From NCBI RefSeq assembly GCF_016808095.1, contig NC_068971.1:30091631-30155630 (forward strand): a DNA stretch of 64,000 bases. The letters are read 5' to 3'. A program made the translations under genes and the position numbers. The notes below the pieces were generated by a model. That model was not told the DNA's origin, made no database searches, and worked only from the letters and a program-made list of their open reading frames with translations. Source of the stretch: Vigna angularis. Taxonomy: Eukaryota; Streptophyta; Magnoliopsida; Fabales; Fabaceae. Positions 21,351-33,599 of this stretch are shown here, piece by piece. Position 1 is the first letter of the stretch. Every line of letters begins with the position of its first letter.

Positions 21351-22384
21351 TTCTCAACCTTCTTTATTTTATGAAGATTTCCGTAAAACCTTTTCTTTTA
21401 ATTTAAAATTTACTTATAAATTTATTTCATAAAAATATATGTTGTCTCACATTATTTATCATCAAAATTTAGATATTTTTCAATGAAAATTGGAACAATT
21501 AGAATATAATTTATGCACAGATAAATATTTATTTTATATGATTTTTAGTCATAAAATTAAAATTAGACATTTATACGAAGTATTACATCGATTCAAATAT
21601 TAATTTTATTTTAAATTATCTGAGCAGTCTTCTTATCCTTTTAAAATTTTATTTAAAATTTAAAGTACTCAATTTTTTATTCTTTAGTTGTGTTGAAAAT
21701 ATTAGAATTATATATGTTTTGTGTTTAGTTTTTAAACTAAATTACGAAGCATTTAATTTTGATGGATGTAACCTAAAATATTATGTGAAATTTTACAATA
21801 AATTATAATATAATCGAAATTTTACAATAAATTATAATATTGTTGTGACAGGCAGTTTATTAGAGAAAATATTTTTCATAACTTTCTTAAAATACATTGA
21901 TTGAATGGTTTATAATTTAGTTAAAAAGATATTTAAAATAAAAGATTATAAAATAAGAAAGGTATTTATTAACCTTAATGTGAAGGATTGCAGGCTTGCA
22001 GGGACCACTGAACAATAGAGGCTGCAGCATGAAACTTTTCTCTTTGGGTATGAGAAGTGTTGGAGTGCCATTACTTGCATTGCATGCGTCTTTCCATGCT
22101 TTCATAAAAGCCTTTACAATTTAACAAACAAAATAGTTTTAAATTATATCAAATAAGAGAAATTCTAACTTAGTAAAAAAAGCATCACTTTTTCCATGTA
22201 TCAAAAGTTCAAATAACACATCATATACAAAAGAAATTAACTACTTCAAAAGTTTTGTAAAAGGCTTTGGCTATAATTAAGTAAATGGTAACTCCAATTT
22301 ATTTTACATTAATTAGTCGAATATATTTTAACTAGTATTGTTTAATTGAAAATAATATAATACTAATCATAAATAAGTAGTGAT
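21347..22384 (-). repeat. Duplicated polygalacturonase block (intron 2, exon 2, intron 1)
   Basis: About 1 kb closely matching 31573-32543, with a few small indels. It includes the whole exon 2 of the polygalacturonase gene with both splice borders plus flanking intron. Because exon 2 is native to the intact gene at 28474-34042, this is the derived copy. One edge lies about 13 bp upstream of the EF-G start codon; the other is at about 22384, just before AT-rich arrays. Confidence 0.85.
21974..22111 (-). pseudogene. Orphan copy of polygalacturonase exon 2
   Basis: 138 bp encoding AFMKAWKDACNAS to LHIK, differing from the intact gene's exon in only a few residues (for example LLF for LFF and AIL for SIL). 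The acceptor (TAAAG) and donor (AAG/GTTAAT) are kept. No other PG exon lies on either side, so it cannot make an enzyme, but it could be spliced as a cryptic exon into EF-G leader transcripts. Confidence 0.85.
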
Positions 22385-22479
22385 AATTAAGAACTCTAAT
22401 TTTGATTTCAATCAATGTCAATCACTTAATCCCATAAATAAAAAGAAAACCAATGTGACAAAGAGTGAAAAGGGCAACT

Positions 22480-23026
22480 GGCATAAATTATAAAATTATT
22501 AAATTATGAAATTATAAAATTATAAAGTTATAAAATTATAAAATTATAAAACTATAAAATTATAAAACTATAAAACTATAAAATTATAAAACTATAAAAC
22601 TATAAACTATAAAACTATAAAAACTATAAAATTATAAAATTATAAAATTATAAAATTATAAAATCATAAAATTATAAAATTATAAAATTATAAAATTATA
22701 AAATTATAAAACTATAAAACTATAAAATTATAAAATTATAAAATTTTAAATTTTAAATGTAAAATTATAAATTTATAAAATTATAAAATTATAAAACTAT
22801 AAAATTATAAAATTTTAAAATTGTAAAATTATAAAACTATAAAAGTATAAAATTATTAAATTATTAAATTATTAAATTATTAAATTATTAAATTATTAAA
22901 TTATTAAATTATTAAATTATTAAATTATTAAATTATTAAATTATAAAATTATAAAATTATAAAATTATAAAACTATAAAACTATAAAACCATAAAACTAT
23001 AAAACCATAAAACTATAAAACCATAA
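22480..23026. repeat. 8-bp AT array (TTATAAAA)n, left part
   Basis: Imperfect tandem array of an 8-bp unit with variants such as CTATAAAA, TTATTAAA and CCATAAAA. It is more diverged than the right part beyond the Mutator-like element. Confidence 0.92.
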
Positions 23027-23035
23027 AACTATAAA

Positions 23036-24093
23036 GGGTTAAATATGTTTTTCGTCCTTTAAGTATCACACGGTTTCGGGTTTACTCCCTACTCGAAACT
23101 TTGATTGCTTTTAATCCTCTTAATTTTAAAACTTGTATTTTTAGTCCTTAAAAAGTAATGACGTTAGATTTCCTTATGAGGTGGCTAAAGGTCTGATGCC
23201 ACTTGTGTTCCACATTGCTTTCATTTATGAAATCAGATTAGCGATTTTTTATATTTGAAAATAATTAGGGTTCTTAACAAAAATCAAAAGTCCGACAACA
23301 GCAGCAACACCCCTCTCTCCCTCTCCCACCAAACAACAACAAACTCATTAGATACTAAAAAGGGCACAAGTTCAAATTCTGAATACATCAATTTAACCCA
23401 CGATTCAATTTCTGTCCCTTCTTAATTCCAGAGTTGTTCTAGACATTCGAAATAATAATAAGTGGTGATGGTTGTCACCATTGAAAAGAAAAAGGAGTGC
23501 ACAATTTCGCAAGTAATTAAAGTGCTATAGAAGAGAAGTTAGGTTATGATACATGGGCGAATGCGAGGGAAGGAGTGAGAATGGCGAAGAATGGGCCAGA
23601 AGTATAAGCAATTGATAGCCTAGAGGAGAGGCAGAAGAGCGAAGCTGAAATTGTAAAACCTCCGTCGCTTCGAGTCACTTCACTACTGCATCTGATTTTG
23701 ATTCAGATTGCCTGCCATGGAAAAGAAAAAACCAAAATTCATACAAACATAGCTGAAATTCAGATTATTCAATCCTGCTTTTTACTGTTTCCGTGTGTCA
23801 AGTCGAGAAGAAAACACAGCCTAACAATGACAGTGGAGGAGGCGGTGGACGTTGCTCCGTTGAAGAGTAGTAAAAGAGAGCAAAAAAAGCAAAAAAAGTT
23901 ATCAGGGAAAGTGGCATCTGACGTGGCTCGCCGTTAGCCACCTCACAGAAAATCTAACATCTAACGCCATTGCTTTTTAAGGACTAAAAATACGAGTTTT
24001 TAAATTAAGAGGATTAAAAGCAATTAAAGTTTCAAAGTTTCGAGTAGGGACTAAACCCAATAATACTTAAGAGACGAAAGACATATTTAACCC
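23036..24093. mobile_element. Non-autonomous Mutator-like element, 1058 bp, 9-bp TSD
   Basis: Long terminal inverted repeats of about 150 bp start GGGTTAAATATG at the left and end CATATTTAACCC at the right. The 9-bp AACTATAAA flanks both ends (23027-23035 and 24094-24102). A 9-bp duplication and long TIRs are typical of Mutator elements. The interior has no transposase; it holds a C/T-rich stretch near 23300 and a short plus-strand frame (23698-23937) with a lysine-rich end (KREQKKQKKLSGK) that I do not recognise. The target is an AT array, so part of the 9-bp match could be chance, but the position at both ends agrees. Confidence 0.8.
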
Positions 24094-24102
24094 AACTATA
24101 AA

Positions 24103-24660
24103 ATTATAAAACTATAAAAGTATAAAACTAAAAATTATAAAATTATAAAACTATAAAACCATGAAACCATGAAACGATAAAATCATAAAACCATAAAACC
24201 ATAAAATTATAAAATTATAAAATTATAAAATTATAAAATTATAAAATTATAAAATTATAAAATTATAAAATTATAAAATTATAAAATTATAAAATTATAA
24301 AATTATAAAATTATAAAATTATAAAATTATAAAATTATAAAATTATAAAATTATAAAATTATAAAATTATAAAATTATAAAATTATAAAATTATAAAATT
24401 ATAAAATTATAAAATTATAAAATTATAAAATTATAAAATTATAAAATTATAAAATTATAAAATTATAAAATTATAAAATTATAAAATTATAAAATTATAA
24501 AATTATAAAATTATAAAATTATAAAATTATAAAATTATAAAATTATAAAATTATAAAATTATAAAATTATAAAATTATAAAATTATAAAATTATAAAATT
24601 ATAAAATTATAAAATTATAAAATTATAAACTATAAAATTATAAAATTATAAATTATAAAA
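24103..24660. repeat. 8-bp AT array (TTATAAAA)n, right part
   Basis: Continues the array across the Mutator-like element. From about 24205 to 24625 the 8-bp unit repeats almost without error (about 50 copies), so this part was expanded recently. Confidence 0.95.
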
Positions 24661-25235
24661 TTTTAATGCGTATGTAACACACTCTATATACGGATTTTGG
24701 ATATTAGACATGGATTTTGGTCATACGTAATTGATATTTTTCTTGTAGGGTTTGTTTCTCAATTTTAATATGGACAAGTTGGTTCAAGGGAAGGTGGTTA
24801 CTATATTATATATTTAATGAAATTCATAATTTATTTGAGTATTGCTAACTCTTGAACAGAGGTAATACATTTCAACATTTGCTAAAATTTATTTTACTTT
24901 TATGACTATTATATAATAATATGAGTGAAATATTTCAGGTCATCAATCTTTGTCCTATTAAATTATATTTTGTTGAGAATAAAAGCTAAACTCTAACTGT
25001 TTTAATTGTCAGTTGACAGTCTATTCATTTGATCCTTTGATGTATATATATACTTTGTTTTGTTAATGAGAAATCAACTCGTTTCTCTCCCTCTCTGTCA
25101 TACATTATTTCCCCTGCATAATTCAGTCATTTATGTTTAGGAGCTAACGGTGGTATCAGAGCAATAGGTTCCGAAACCTGGTGAAGCTGAAAGACCCAAG
25201 AAGACGCTTCAAGAAGAAAATCTTGTGGAGTAGTA

Positions 25236-26447
25236 ATGGTTGGGATGATTCACAATAATTTGCCAGTGTTTAATGGTAAAGGTTACGACGATTGGTGCGT
25301 TAAGATGGACGTTATTTTGGGTTTCCAAGAAGTGGATGAAATTGTCAAGAAAGGTTTCAAAGAACCATCAAAGGGTGATTCAGAAGAGGTGAAGAAACTA
25401 TACAAAGAAAATAAGAGGTTGGACTACAAAGCACGGATGTTGCTGCACTAGTGTGTATTTGAGGCAATTTTCCAGAAAATATAGAAGGCCAACACGGCAA
25501 AGGAAGTGTGGGATATACTGCAAGAGGGCTACGACAACTCTGGAAAGGTCAAGAAGATCAAGTGGCAATCTCTACAAAGGCAGTATGAACTCCTAAGCAT
25601 GAGAGAGAAAGAAACGGTAGTGGAGGACGTTGGAAGAATTCAAGTTGTGGTGAATACTATGAGGGCATGTGATAAAGTTGTGAAGGACAAGAAGATTGTC
25701 GAGAAGATACTTCGAACTTTAACACAACAGTACGATCACATCGTGGTAGCCATAGAAGAATGCAAAGATCTTGAGACCATGCGGGTGGAAGAATTACAGA
25801 ATTCTCTGGAGGCGTATGAGCAGAGATTGGTTGAAAGGAAGAATGCAGAAAAGGCATTGGTTGAAGGCACAAATCAAGCCTTGCAAGCTAGAAATAATCA
25901 AAGCTTCAAGGGTCGTAGAGTTGGAAGAGGCAGAGGATGGACACGTAGTGGCCAAACGGGCGGTAGAAATACAAACTCTTCTGATCAACACGTGAAAGTT
26001 AATGGTAGTGAGCAAGGAGAGGGAAACAAGAGAGATGGAAGACAATCAAGAGGCAGAGGCAGAAAGAGTTTTAACAAGAAAAACGTTCAATGTTACACGT
26101 GCAACAAGTTTGGGCATTACTCTGCGGAGTGCTGGCACAACGAAGCGGCAAAGAACATCAAGAATGATGAGGCAGCAAATCTTGCTAAAGATACAGGTGA
26201 TTCAGAGTTTGAGCATGTTCTTTTGATAAGCACAACTGAACGGTTGTTGCCTTTTATCCGAACGGATATTGATGAAGAAACCAAACAATCTTCAAATGCG
26301 GATGATGAAGAAACCGAACGTTCCTCAAATGTAGCGGATGATGAAGAAACCGAACGTTCTTCAAATGTAGTGGATAATGAAGAAACCAAACGGTCTTCAA
26401 ATGCAACGGATAATGAAGAAACCGAACAATTGTTATCTTCAAACTGA
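25236..26447 (+). pseudogene. Copia gag with zinc knuckle
   Basis: Starts at ATG 25236 (MVGMIHNNLPVFNGKGYDDW, the usual start of this Copia gag class). A stop after LLH at 25449 breaks the frame, and it resumes from about 25506 in the same class of gag (WDILQEGYDNSGKVKK). The capsid-like region runs to about 25870, then a basic R/G-rich segment, then the zinc knuckle CYTCNKFGHYSAEC (26090-26131). After that the protein becomes an acidic repeat. With one exception the frame is well preserved, but no complete Gag-Pol can be made. Confidence 0.8.
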
Positions 26448-26740
26448 GCGAATATTGATGAAGAGGTGTTGTCTTCAAACCGAACGGGTGTCGATGAAGA
26501 AAACGAACGGTTGTTGTCTAAATACTGAACAAGTGTTGACAAACGAATGGGTGTTGACAATCGAACGGTGTTGACAAAGGAACGGGTGCTGACAATCGAA
26601 TGGGTGTTGACAATCGAACGGATGTTGAATAAGGAACTGGACGACTATTGTCTTCAGACCGAATATGAGTCGATGAGGAAACCGAACAGCTGTTGTCGTT
26701 CAACCGAACGGGGGTTAATAAAGAAACTGAATGGGCGTTG
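26255..26740 (+). repeat. Degenerate minisatellite around AACCGAACG
   Basis: Copies of a unit encoding DEETERSSN (about 48 bp, 26265-26435) grade into shorter units (TTGACAATCGAACGG, about 18-24 bp) up to about 26740. It lies between the zinc knuckle and protease parts of the element, where expansions are tolerated in a non-coding copy. Confidence 0.75.
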
Positions 26741-26820
26741 CTATAAAGTGAAAATGGGAACCATGCTGGACAAGTGTGAAAAATCTTCAGACCACGTGTT
26801 GCTTTCTAGTGAGAGGAGTC

Positions 26821-27472
26821 ATGCAGAAGATGAGTCATCTTGGTACTTGGACACGGGGTGTTCTAACCACGTGATATAGGAAGGAGATAGTGGTTGGTGA
26901 ATCTTGATCCAAGTATAAGAAGCATTGTGAGATTCGCAGATGATAGCACGGTTACAGCGGAAGGAATTGGCAGAGTCCTAATCGCGTGCAAAAATGGCGG
27001 AGTTGCATATATGGATGATGTGTTGTATGTCCCAACAATGAAGAACAACTTATTGAGTCTCAGACAACTTCTAGAGAAAGGCTACACCATGTCGATGCAT
27101 CAAAATCTCACAGAGATATTTGACAAAAGACAACGACTTGTGATCAAGGTTCCTCTTGCCAAAAACCGAACGTTCAAGGTGAAACTAAATATTGTTGACG
27201 TTCAGTGTTTAGACACTGTTAACACTGAGGATGAAGGATGGTTATGGTACTCAGATTCAGACATGAAATTTTCAGGAAGTAGTTGTGATTCTGACTCGGA
27301 TATATCTTCATCATCTTACACAAGTTCCACCAGTGATGATAGGCGGAAGAAGAAAAATAGATCTAGGAAAGATAAGCATATGCATGATAAAAGAAAAGAC
27401 AAACATCGAAAGAAGAGACAAAGGAAACTATATATGCTAGAGGAAGAATTCCCAAAGGAGTATGAAGAGTAA
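26821..27472 (+). pseudogene. Copia protease remnant fused to a lysine/serine-rich tail
   Basis: At 26838-26876 the protease motif SSWYLDTGCSNHVI is visible, closed by a stop. A second frame (26894-27472, 192 residues) continues the protease/pre-integrase region (DDVLYVPTMKNNLLSLRQLL, then GYTMSMH) to about 27240. It then switches to a serine/aspartate-rich run (DSDSDISSSSYTSSTSDD) and a very basic tail (KKKNRSRKDKH, KDKHRKKRQRK). Nothing like the tail belongs to Copia proteins. It resembles the charged C-termini of plant RNA-processing proteins, suggesting captured host sequence; the source gene is not identified. Confidence 0.65.
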
Positions 27473-27683
27473 TATTGCAGTGGCACTAGAGCCAACTATA
27501 GATTTGATAGAGTTTAGTTTTAGAGGGGTGTGTTGAAAATAAAAGCTAAACTTTAACTGTTTTAGCTGTCAATTGACAGTCTTTTCATTTGATTTTTGAT
27601 GTGTATATATATGTTAATGAGAAATCAACTTCTTTCTCTCCCTCTATGACATACACTCTTTCCACTGCATATTTAACATATTT

Positions 27684-28473
27684 AACAAATAAGATAACAA
27701 TCAACAACTTTTCTTATAAAGAGAGTGAGAATATTATTTGAAAATTTTTGTTGAATAATTGTGTTTGTTATGTAAGTAAGGAATTGAATAAATAAATCAA
27801 AGTTTAAAACAGAAAAATGTACTTTGTGTTATAAAAAGTATTCATTAATTATACCCGTCACAAAAAATGTTAGGTGATCATTGTAATTTAAACCATAGTA
27901 AAAAGTAGTAATTTTTATGACATTTAGTAGCTTTAACCGTGATACAAATATGATAAAATGGACATTAATAACATCTTTCAATGTTTTCTAAGACGAATGT
28001 TTATAACAAATATAGGAAATGAATTTTCTACAATGATTGTTCAACAGCCATAAAAAAATACGAAATTTATGTCTATTGTTGTCTATTGTATTTATGTTAA
28101 TTAATTTCAAAACTAATAAAATAAAAAGTATATACTACGTTTGTGTTTAATTTTATTACTGCTCTACTAGACAATTCGGGTTTTATACATTAAAAAGTGT
28201 TCTAAGTAACTATGAATTGTGCGACAAAATTTAATTTGTTAAAACGTTCTCGTAGTTAAGAGATCACCATCCCTTACTTCCAAGCATCTAACCTAACAAG
28301 AAATGTTTATTTTATTATTTATATTTCATATATCATTAATTAGGTACTAAATGAATGGTAAAATTTGTAGCATTATACTATCATTTATTCCATCAACGTT
28401 TCAGTAGAGAACAGAAAGAAAAATAAAACATTGAAACATAAAAGGAAACAACTCATCACATACATTTGATGAT
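27684..28473. other. AT-rich intergenic sequence
   Basis: Between the Copia element and the 3' end of the polygalacturonase gene. I see no coding potential or clear repeat. The polygalacturonase 3' untranslated region and polyadenylation signals should lie in the right-hand part. Confidence 0.6.
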
Positions 28474-31400
28474 TCAGGAGTGAGAAAGACATGGCACATG
28501 GGGATTACAGAAAGAGCACACCCCTTTTATATTCTTGCATGATGCATAAGTTTTCTTTCCAGCAATGGTAGTTATGTTAATCCCCTTCAACACAATGTTG
28601 GTGCAACCTAAGTTTTTGTCACAATGAAGTTTGATTGCATGTGGAGAACTTGAGGTTCCCCTCACATTGTCATAACTAACATCACTCACCCTCACTGCTT
28701 CTGCACTATCATATGGGTTGTATTGTTGATCAATAATTATAGGATTTTTAGCTTCCACAAGTATGATATCCTTAAATGTGATCTTTCTTGCATATCCTTT
28801 ACCTCCCTGATTTAACACGAAAACATCAAACTTATTTAACTCATTTATAATTTGCTTAATTAATTTTTTTAGAACAAATATGAATTTAAGTTCTTTGTTG
28901 GATTTTCGGTGTAGTCTCCTTTAAATTAAACTGATGGACTTTGATTTTGATATTCTAAAACATACCAAAAATATTTTTAATATATATATCAAAATCAATG
29001 TATTTTGAAGAAACATTAGAAAGACAACAAAAAATAATTAAGAAAAAACATGAACTCAATAAATATATAATAGTATTATTCTTACTATCCATGTCTTGAT
29101 TCTAGCTCCATTTGTGGTTCTATTGAAGGTGCAATTTCGTACATATATCTCTTCTACTGTATGATGAGCTCCATTTTTTCCTAAGCTCCCAATACTACAT
29201 GCACGGATTCCAAATAGTCTCATGATATTGACCTAATAGCTTGAATCAATGCGAAACTAGAAATTTACTTCAACTTACCTGATGCCATGGCCAGGTCCAC
29301 AATAAACACCAATTACGCTGATGAAGGTTGATCCATGGTTAATGGCAATGCAATCATCCCCTTTAGTAAACAATAAAACTATATAATATCTCATTAACCA
29401 AATAATATTTTTTCTCTTTCTATCATTTCATGTCTCACATTGTGTTTTCTGTAGTCATTTAATTCTAGAAAAGGTTGCTTAATTTAATTGTGTGATAGAA
29501 TTTCTCATCTAAAAAAACATGGAAAGAACATGAGATGAGCAGTGCTACTAACTCACTTAATAGTTGTCTTTGGTTTAAAGCTTCAACAGAGTAAAAATTT
29601 GAATTGAGAAAAACCATTTCTATCTACCAGCTAAATCAGTTGTTTACTTTATTTTTTTCTCTTTTCGTTTTAAAAGAGGATTGACATTTGAGTAGCTTTA
29701 GAGAAAACCCTACGAACAAAGAAAGATAGAAAAATGAAATTAGTGTAGGCATATATAAGTTAAAAGATAAACAATTTAGCCTCTACAAATTAAGTTATAG
29801 ATAAACTAATTTTAATTAAAAAAAAATCGTAAAAGGGCTTATAAGAAAAGTTTATCCCAGTCAAACTGAGAAAGTCTGGTTATGAATACAGATTTCTGAG
29901 AAAAAAATAAAAATATGGAAAAGAAGATGAGCAATTTTACCAGTTTCCATCTTAGAATTCTTGATGAGAATGTTGGATGAATAGGAGATATCAATCCCAT
30001 CAGTGTTGGGACTTTCATCCGGTGCAATAAAATGAAGTTTGGAGATGAAGGATCCATTGCATCTGTTTATGCTTATATGATTTTTGGGACTATTGATGTG
30101 AGTCAATCCACTGAGGAATAGATTATTGCATTCACTGAAATGTAGAGCCTGCATGCATATAACTTAGAAGATAACACTAATGAACTGATAAATATATATT
30201 AATAAAATGATCCACTTTTTTTATATATTTATTGCCTAATCTCAGGACAAAATGAGAGGAATAACTCATATAATTATAGAATCACATTAAATCTTTTTAA
30301 AAAAATATAGAAATGACATTAAATTAAAAACAAATAAAAGAAAAACATTAAATCATGAAATATTAATGTGTTGTGAAACTTACAGTTGGTCTGTTAATTT
30401 CAGAATTGAAATAGGCATTCCACCATGGAGCACCTTGGCCATCAATTTGTCCTCCTCCACGAATAACAAGACCATTTATACGCTTGAAACGGATCCATGC
30501 CTTCCTAGTACCTTTTCCCAATTTCCAATCCTTAATGTTCTTTGGAGCAATAATGGTTCCCTTAAGCTACCAAAGAAAAAGATAAGTAACATATTACACA
30601 TATATTCATTGTCATCAGCATAAGGTATGAAGTTAAATGGCTATGAATTTCAATCACCAGCACCTTATCGTTACAATCTATACATATAATTTAGCATTTT
30701 CTTTATTTATGTTAAACAAGTTATATATGTATCTTAACCACATACAATTTTCTTGTACCTTTTAAATTTCACTGTCTTTATATTTGTATTATGACCAGTG
30801 ATAGCAACACCTTTTTATTATATTTCCTCTTATGACTACTTTTATGCGTGCTGTTAAAGATAACTTTTTGTTTGTTGATTATTTTTTTTTAAATAACATC
30901 GAACTTTAAACACAAAAAATGCATAATTAATTTAAATATTAATTTATAAACTAAAAAATATTGATATATTTTAAATAAAAAATTATAATTAATTTATGAA
31001 TTAGACTTTAAATTAGTCTCTAATATAGTTACTAAAGTTTTGGTTATCAAAGATTTAAGGTTTATATTTTCTCTAATCAATTTAAAATCTAATTCACAAA
31101 TTAATTATAATTTTTATTTATAATAAATACTATTTTAGATATTAAAATTTATGAATTGGTATCTAAATTAGTCTGTAATTAATTATTTTTTGGTTCTAAA
31201 ATTTGATTATTATTTAAGGATTATTCTTGTAATATCTTAATTGTCTATACAAATTAAACCATTACTCTTATGTTAATTTTGTTTATCTAAAATGCATTAA
31301 AGTGATAAAAAGTATCTTAACATTAAAAAATAATATATTTTTCTTATCTAATATCATTACATTTTCATTTACTTATATCCTAAACATATAAATTCAACTT

Positions 31401-33532
31401 TTAGAAACTATTCTTCAGTGAAAGTACTTCAGGTTATAATATTTTTAAGCGATATTCTCATTAAGTCCTCCCTTATTTTAATCTTATATATTAAAAAAAA
31501 ATTATTTTTAAGTTTGTATGGCTTTAAAGAAATTCTTAATTTAAACTCAGTTTTTTTAGCAGCATATTTTTTTTTCTCAACCTTCTTTATTTTATGAAGA
31601 TTTCCTTAAAAACCTTTTTTTTTTAATTTAAAATTTACTTATATAAATTTATTTCATAAAAATATATATATTGTCTCACATTATTTATCATCAAAATTTA
31701 GATATTTTTTAATGAAAATTGGAACAGTTACAATATAATTTATGCACAGATAAATATTTATTTTATATGATTTGTAGTCATAAAATTAAAATTAGACATT
31801 TATACGAAGTATTACATCGATTCAAATATTAATTTTATTTTAAATTATCTGAGCAGTCTTCTTATAATTTTAAAATTTTTATTTAAAATTTAACGTACTC
31901 AATTTTTTATACGAAGAATTTAATTTTGATGGATGTAACGTAAAATATTATGTGAAGTGTTTTTTATACTATAATCGAAATTTTACAATAAATTATAATA
32001 TTGTTGTGACAGGCAGTTTATTAGAGAAAATATTTTTCATAACTTTCTTAAAATACATTGATTGAATGGTTTATAATTTAGTTAAAAAGATATTTAAAAT
32101 AAAAGATTATAAAATAAGAAAGGTATTTATTAACCTTAATGTGAAGGATTGAAGGCTTGCAGGGACCACTGAAGAATAGAGGCTGCAGCATGAAACTTTT
32201 CTCTTTGGGTATGAGAAGTGTTGGAGTGCCATTACTTGCATTGCATGCGTCTTTCCATGCTTTCATAAAAGCCTTTACAATTTAACAAACAAAATAGTTT
32301 TAAATTATATCAAATAAGAGAAATTCTAACTTAGTAAAAAAAGCATCACTTTTTCCATGTATTAAAAGTTCAAATAACACATCATATACAAAAGAAATTA
32401 ACTACTTCAAAAGTTTTGTATAAGGCTTTGGCTATAATTAAGTAAATGGTAACTCCAATTTGTTTTACATTAATTAGTCGAATATATTTTAACTAGTATT
32501 GTTTAATTAAAAACAATATAATACTAATCATAAATAACTAGTGAATGTGTAAAGCCAGATTACAAATTCATTTGGAAATACACCTTTTCGGGTGCTTGTC
32601 TTTGAATACCAAGTGAAAAGACACTTTCTATTCATTAAAAATAATTATCCTCAAAATGTCCGTAAACATCCATTAAACGCTAGAAATTTAAAACATAAAT
32701 AAACCATAAGATATCAAATAATTATAAAAAGGACAGTAGATTGAAAATGTTTTAGTTATGATTTTACTCCTCAATTGATTTAGTTCAATTAAATGAAAAA
32801 TGTAATGTTTGAAAAGGTTAAAAGTAATTTGAAAATCATTTTAAGCCTCTCAATAACTAGTGTATATGGATTAAATAATTTGTTGCAATATGAGAGATTA
32901 AAATTAACTTTTACAAATTTTAAGAAACTAAAACTTGATTTATGTTAAACTTTATTAAGACTAATAATATAATTAAGTTTTCAAAAAATTATACCTTGGT
33001 AGAGGAAATTTGTGAGTTGGTATAGAGTAGCTAGCTCTATTATAGTTCTACCTAACCAAACTTAATTAAGTCATATAATGAATAAGAAATAGTAGGCATT
33101 GTAACAAATATCAATGTTTATATAAAATTATAGTCCTGAAAATTAACATTTTTTTTATCTACTATGCCAAAAAGATATATGCATGGATATTCTAGTGATA
33201 ATTGTACTTGAGATAAAAATGAAAGAGAACACTTCCTTAAAAAAAATAGTGATGTGAATGGAACGGATTCGGTGACTTCTTTAATTAACTTTGTTTAATT
33301 TTTAACTGATTTTTTTAAATTAAACTTAATCATTCAACACATGAAAATTAATTAATGTTTTGTAACTTTTAATAGAAAACTTATTGAATCCGTATGTATA
33401 ATTAAATAATTAATTAATATTTAATTTCCATAGAACTTAACTACCAATAAAATTATGACATTATATAATTATAATTTACCGAGTGCTTATAGCCTTCCTT
33501 TTCTTAAAAATTAATTAACCTTTTAAACAAAC

Positions 33533-33599
<67 letters not shown>

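Larger units (their letters stand above)
24971..27678 (+). mobile_element. Internally deleted Ty1/Copia element, TSD TATTT
   Basis: 5' LTR 24971 to about 25125 and 3' LTR 27531-27678 (about 150 bp) start TGTTGAGAATAAAAGC and TGTTGAAAATAAAAGC. The primer site TGGTATCAGAGC is at 25151-25162 and the polypurine tract AGAGGGGTG at 27522-27530. TATTT flanks both ends (24966-24970 and 27679-27683). The body keeps gag, zinc knuckle and part of the protease region but has no integrase, RT or RNase H. The LTRs differ at many sites, so insertion is old. The 25-bp gap between the apparent 5' LTR end and the primer site is larger than usual, so that border may be misplaced. Confidence 0.82.

Noticed and set aside
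22480..24660. AT array as a centromere satellite or matrix-attachment region
   Set aside because: An 8-bp unit over about 1.1 kb is too short for a centromere satellite, and no test of attachment is possible from sequence alone.
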